From NCBI GenBank assembly GCA_900766165.1, contig CAAFUK010000032.1, forward strand, positions 16,334 through 80,333: a DNA stretch of 64,000 nucleotides, in the 5' to 3' direction. This document shows positions 60,991-64,000 of this stretch, one piece after another. Source of the DNA: an uncultured Collinsella sp. (GTDB taxonomy: Bacteria; Actinomycetota; Coriobacteriia; Coriobacteriales; Coriobacteriaceae). Numbering within the stretch: position 1 is the stretch's first letter; the number at the start of each line of letters is the position of its first letter. The notes under the pieces were generated by a model. It saw nothing but the letters and a program-made list of their open reading frames with translations, was not told the origin of the DNA and did no database searches. The translations under genes and the position numbers were made by a program.

Positions 60991-63141
60991 TTAGTACTGG
61001 CTCTCGTGCTTGCTAAAGAAGTCGAAGCGCGGGGGCAGCGGCTTCACGCGGTGCTCGCCGGGCTTCTCGCCCAGGCTCTCCACAAACTCATCCGTGGAGG
61101 CAAAGATGTTATCCCAGCTAAAGAAGGCGACCGGGTCAACGTCGAAGTACTCGCAGATGAGCTCGCAGCCGGCCGGCACGATGCCGTGCATGAGCACGGT
61201 CGCTACGCGCAGCTCGGTAAAGGCGTCGACGAGGGCCTGCGTCATGGCGGCGTTGGCCGGCTCGCCCTCGAGCTTGTTGGCGGCCTTGGAGGCATCGCTC
61301 CAGCGCTTGTTGGCGGCGCGCAGGTAGTCGTCGCACACAGCGAGCGCTCGGTGCGTCTCGAACTTGTACATGGCCTGCTCAAAGGCGAGGGCGGCCTGCT
61401 CGGCAGCCTCGACCACGGTGGCAGAGGCGGTGCCGGCCGGAATGCAACCGTTGCGATAAGGGCTCTCGTCGCCCTCCTTGACGGCGACGCCGTAGAAGCA
61501 GCTGCGGGCCAGGCGGTTGAAGACGCCGGTCAAAAGGGCGCTTTCCTTAAGGGCGGGGTCGATAACGCGCTTGTCGTCGCAGGCGCGCACCTCGTTGCCG
61601 TCCTTGTCCTTGCCGGTCACGCGCGTGTCGTATGCCTTGGGGCTAAAGCTCACCGGCTTCTCGGACAGGCCGAGCGACAGCCAATGCGCGCGCATCTGCT
61701 CGCAGGTGTAGTGGTTGAGCAGGTCGTCTGCCGGCGGGGGAGGAGTCTGCGAGGACGAGCTTGCCTTTTTGCCCATGTAGAGCAGGTGGTAGCAGGCGCT
61801 GACGGTGCTCTGCGTGAGGTTCCAACCCAGGGCCTCCCACATGGCGGTCTGCGCGATGCAATAGAAGTAGATGTTGTCCTGGCCAATGAACTGGTAGATC
61901 TGTGCGTCATCCGAGCACCACCAGTCGCGCCAGTCGAGCGAGCTGTGCTGGTAGGTGGGCGCGGGGACCTGCGTGGAATCGGCGGCGGGCTCGCCCATGA
62001 GGGCGGCATCCTGGGCGGCGACGCCCTCGGTCACGCCGGCGGCCTTGGCATCGCGTGCGAGCACGGTGCGCGTATAGCTGATGGGAGCCCACAGGCTCTC
62101 GGGCCAGCACCAGCAGGTGACGTCGGAGACGCCATCGACCTCGGGCACCGGAACGCCCCAGTCGATGTTGCCGGTGATGCGGAAGGGTACGAGCGCCTTG
62201 CCGCTGCGGAAGCGCACGCCGCCGTTGGCGAGCACCGCGTGGGCATCGTCGCGCTCCTTCCAGCTGGGGAAGGTGACGGTAAAGCTGCTCTTGTTGCCCT
62301 CGGGCTCCAGCACGGTGTGCTCGGGAAGCTGATCCTCGACGGCATCGAAGGCCTCGCGGAACTTGTTCTGGATGTAGAGCTGGGCCGGCAGCAGCCACTC
62401 TTCCATGGTCTTGGAGACCACGGAGCGAACCTGCGGGTTCTGGGCGAGCTTGGCGGTATAGGTTTTCATAAAGTCGAGGTAGGCCGGCAGGTCGAAGTAG
62501 AGGTTGTCGACCGGGCGCAGCTCGGGCACCTCGCCGGTGAGCTGGCTTTTGGGCGCGATGAGCTCCTCGGGCTCAAACTGGTGACCCAGGTCGCACTCGT
62601 CGGCATAAGCCTTCTCGGACTTGCAGCCCTGGATGGGGCAGCGGCCGATCACCTGGCGGCCGTTGAGGAACGTGCCGGCCTTGGCGTCGTAGAACTGCAG
62701 CGTGGAGCGCTTGGAGATGGTGCCCTGTTCGTGCAGACGCTCGATAATCTCGGCGGTCACCTCGTTGTGAATCTGCGCAGCCGGCTCAAGGCCCGAGCCG
62801 CCGTAGATATCGCAGCTGATGTTGTAGTTGTTGAGGGTCGCGGCCTGGCGGGAGTGATTGGACTCGACATACTCGGCGATGGACTTGTCGTAGCCCTCGT
62901 TCTCCTTGAGCTTGCGGTAGCTCTCCATGATGGGCGAGCCATAGCAGTCGGTGCCCGAGGTGAAGATGACGTTCTCGCGGCCCAGACGGTCGCGCAGGAA
63001 GCGGGCGAAGAAGTCGGCCGGGACAAAGACGCCACCGACGTGGCCAAAGTGAAGGCCCTTGTTGCCGTAGGGCTCGCCGGCGGTAACGATGGCGCGGCGA
63101 GGCCAGCTGGGACGGTCGTTCATGGAGTATTTGGATGCCAT
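60991..63141 (-). CDS. metG: Methionyl-tRNA synthetase, atypical (class I tRNA ligase)
   Basis: 716 residues. The class I HIGH motif is HFGH (31-34) in GNKGLHFGHVGG. A zinc knuckle C168, C173, C183, H187 (CPIQGCKSEKAYADECDLGH) matches the MetRS insertion, and IDWGVPVPEVDG is the MetRS-type active-site segment. The expected KMSKS loop is replaced by MGKKASSSS (K458-S464). The C-terminal helical anticodon-binding region follows (FNRLARSCFYG, then FETHRALAVCDDYLRAAN). ATG 63141 has AAGGAG. The reading as MetRS is good, but the altered loop and long inserts leave open a paralogue with another role. Confidence 0.8.
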   Translation of the reverse strand: MASKYSMNDRPSWPRRAIVTAGEPYGNKGLHFGHVGGVFVPADFFARFLRDRLGRENVIFTSGTDCYGSPIMESYRKLKENEGYDKSIAEYVESNHSRQAATLNNYNISCDIYGGSGLEPAAQIHNEVTAEIIERLHEQGTISKRSTLQFYDAKAGTFLNGRQVIGRCPIQGCKSEKAYADECDLGHQFEPEELIAPKSQLTGEVPELRPVDNLYFDLPAYLDFMKTYTAKLAQNPQVRSVVSKTMEEWLLPAQLYIQNKFREAFDAVEDQLPEHTVLEPEGNKSSFTVTFPSWKERDDAHAVLANGGVRFRSGKALVPFRITGNIDWGVPVPEVDGVSDVTCWCWPESLWAPISYTRTVLARDAKAAGVTEGVAAQDAALMGEPAADSTQVPAPTYQHSSLDWRDWWCSDDAQIYQFIGQDNIYFYCIAQTAMWEALGWNLTQSTVSACYHLLYMGKKASSSSQTPPPPADDLLNHYTCEQMRAHWLSLGLSEKPVSFSPKAYDTRVTGKDKDGNEVRACDDKRVIDPALKESALLTGVFNRLARSCFYGVAVKEGDESPYRNGCIPAGTASATVVEAAEQAALAFEQAMYKFETHRALAVCDDYLRAANKRWSDASKAANKLEGEPANAAMTQALVDAFTELRVATVLMHGIVPAGCELICEYFDVDPVAFFSWDNIFASTDEFVESLGEKPGEHRVKPLPPRFDFFSKHESQY

Positions 63142-63273
63142 GGGACTCCTTCGCATATGGTGAGAGCGCGGCCGGGCGCAAGGCCTGGCGACGCGGTGGT
63201 CAATTCGTGCATATCGTTCGACATTATCGCACATGCGGACGGGTACGTGGCAGGGGCGCTATCCTAAGATGCT

Positions 63274-63843
63274 ATGAATGAGATTTCCAACATACATGCG
63301 TTTGAAGACGAGGAATTTCTGCACGCTTGCTTCGTGTGGGGGATGGTCGTAGTCGGCGTGTTTGCCGTGTGCCTGGTGCCGGTGTTTATGCTGCTGGGCG
63401 GGCCTGCAGACTTGGATGCGGCTGACGCGGGCGGCTGGATGGCTGTCGTGGGCTGGATAGTCGGCTTGGCTGCGGTTTCTGCGGCGTCATTTGCCGTGCA
63501 CGAGCTGGTGCACGGTGTGTTTTTTAAGCTGCTGGCGCCTGCGGGCGCGCAGGTGACCTTTGGAGCGAATCGCGAGACGGCGATGATCTATGCCTGCGCC
63601 GAGGGCGTTGTGTATTCGCGCCGGCGGTACATGGCGGTTTGCCTGGCACCGACGGCTGTTGTGACGACAACGCTTGCCCTGGGGTTTGCGTTTTCGGGCT
63701 ATCCGCTGCTGTGCTATCTGGCGGCCGGCTTGCATTTGTCAGGCTGTGTGGGCGACTGGTATTACGTGCGGACCATTTTGCGCGACCGCCGCATTGTCGC
63801 CTGCGAGGACACGTCCTTCGGCGTGCGCTTTTTCGCAAGGTAG
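63274..63843 (+). CDS. DUF3267 family putative zinc metalloprotease, integral membrane
   Basis: 189 residues with four hydrophobic segments. HELVHGVFFKLL in the second helix is an HExxH-type zinc motif, and the late LHLSGCVGDWYYVRTIL segment supplies the conserved Asp. This is the DUF3267 pattern (putative zincin related to membrane-embedded peptidases). Substrate unknown. The start lies near 63274, with only a weak AAGATG-type site. It is divergent from metG with 132 bases between them. Confidence 0.78.
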   Translation: MNEISNIHAFEDEEFLHACFVWGMVVVGVFAVCLVPVFMLLGGPADLDAADAGGWMAVVGWIVGLAAVSAASFAVHELVHGVFFKLLAPAGAQVTFGANRETAMIYACAEGVVYSRRRYMAVCLAPTAVVTTTLALGFAFSGYPLLCYLAAGLHLSGCVGDWYYVRTILRDRRIVACEDTSFGVRFFAR

Positions 63844-63864
63844 TCTTTTTGGGATGATTTTTCT

Positions 63865-63873
63865 GGGACGGGG
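63865..63873. repeat. GGGACGGGG core, further copy
   Basis: CTGGGACGGGGATT sits between T-rich and A-rich flanks (TTTTT ... AAAAAA) that could pair, like the stem-loop at 8000-8030. It lies just after the DUF3267 gene. Confidence 0.4.
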
Positions 63874-63965
63874 ATTAAAAAAGGCTCTGTTAGACCAGGA
63901 TTGACATACATGTGTCCCCACGGCGCCATATCTTTGACCCCGTAGACCGCGATGATGGGGGCAGC

Positions 63966-64000
63966 ATGAACGCCGAAGACCTGGTCCTCAACTTCAAGAA
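63966..64000 (+). CDS. Start of a gene cut by the window edge
   Basis: ATG at 63966 opens MNAEDLVLNFK and runs off the end. A GGGGG stretch about 6 bases upstream can act as ribosome site. The 80 bases before it begin GGCTCTGTTAGACCAGG (63883) and read like the left end of an insertion sequence, so a transposase is possible. This is a guess from very little sequence. Confidence 0.3.
   Translation, partial: MNAEDLVLNFK

Noticed and set aside
60955..63267. 770-codon plus-strand frame opposite metG
   Set aside because: Same kind of shadow; low-complexity Gly/Val/Leu/Ala text, and the minus strand carries clear synthetase motifs.

Overview
The window is about 64 kb of high-GC DNA (roughly 60-65% G+C in most genes) packed with housekeeping genes. 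It looks like a gut member of the Coriobacteriia, most probably Collinsella. That assignment is inference from gene content, codon style, long alanine-rich proteins and the cobalamin-controlled DUF4430 surface proteins; no rRNA or tRNA is present to confirm it.

Layout. 1-5081: a cut-off low-GC gene, a FucO-type alcohol dehydrogenase, an M42 aminopeptidase and an HTH-HipA kinase fusion. 5090-9119: a sulfur block (mnmA, cysK, divergent Rrf2 regulator), a small holin-like membrane protein and a TrpR-like YerC regulator. 9304-16017: an AddB/AddA-type recombination pair whose AddA-like helicase has an abnormal Walker A motif. 16029-18205: a hairpin, a DUF3284 protein and a low-GC patch with an MFS transporter between two coding remnants. 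18206-28209: dnaE, a 129-bp inverted-repeat element, a SWIM-SNF2 helicase, a superoxide reductase and a NadE-like protein that has lost its catalytic residues. 28490-30698: ruvCAB behind a probable LexA box. 30845-38351: formate-tetrahydrofolate ligase, a membrane protein with Thr-Val motifs, a cation efflux pump, a zinc-ribbon protein, a frameshifted DUF1016 nuclease and a PH-like protein. 38448-42677: a secreted PI-PLC-type enzyme and two tandem paralogous lipoproteins. 43054-44543: fchA-folD, followed by a 232-bp MITE-like element. 44898-48709: C69 dipeptidase, a phasin-like protein and a UbiB-type kinase. 48787-53941: a cobalamin riboswitch with two overlapping DUF4430 genes. 54041-59803: two GtrA paralogues, class III fructose-bisphosphatase, DegV, an unassigned barrel-like protein and a 56-residue membrane protein. 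59828-64000: an RNA m5C methyltransferase, an atypical methionyl-tRNA synthetase, a DUF3267 membrane protein and the start of a further gene.

How it fits together. fhs, fchA and folD form the formate-to-methylene-tetrahydrofolate branch of one-carbon metabolism. cysK, the Rrf2 regulator and mnmA link cysteine supply to tRNA thiolation. AddAB, RuvABC, DnaE and the SNF2 helicase serve replication and repair. The strongest candidate for an under-described system is the cobalamin-controlled operon at 48.8-53.9 kb. A surface-anchored protein joins four transcobalamin-C-like DUF4430 domains to a beta-propeller, and a second anchored DUF4430 protein is co-transcribed with it. This looks like a surface cobalamin-capture device.

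Other oddities are the HTH-HipA single-protein kinase, the AddA Walker A Thr-to-Pro change, the NadE-like pseudoenzyme, and several intergenic inverted-repeat elements of at least three kinds. All homology statements come from reading motifs by eye; no searches were run.
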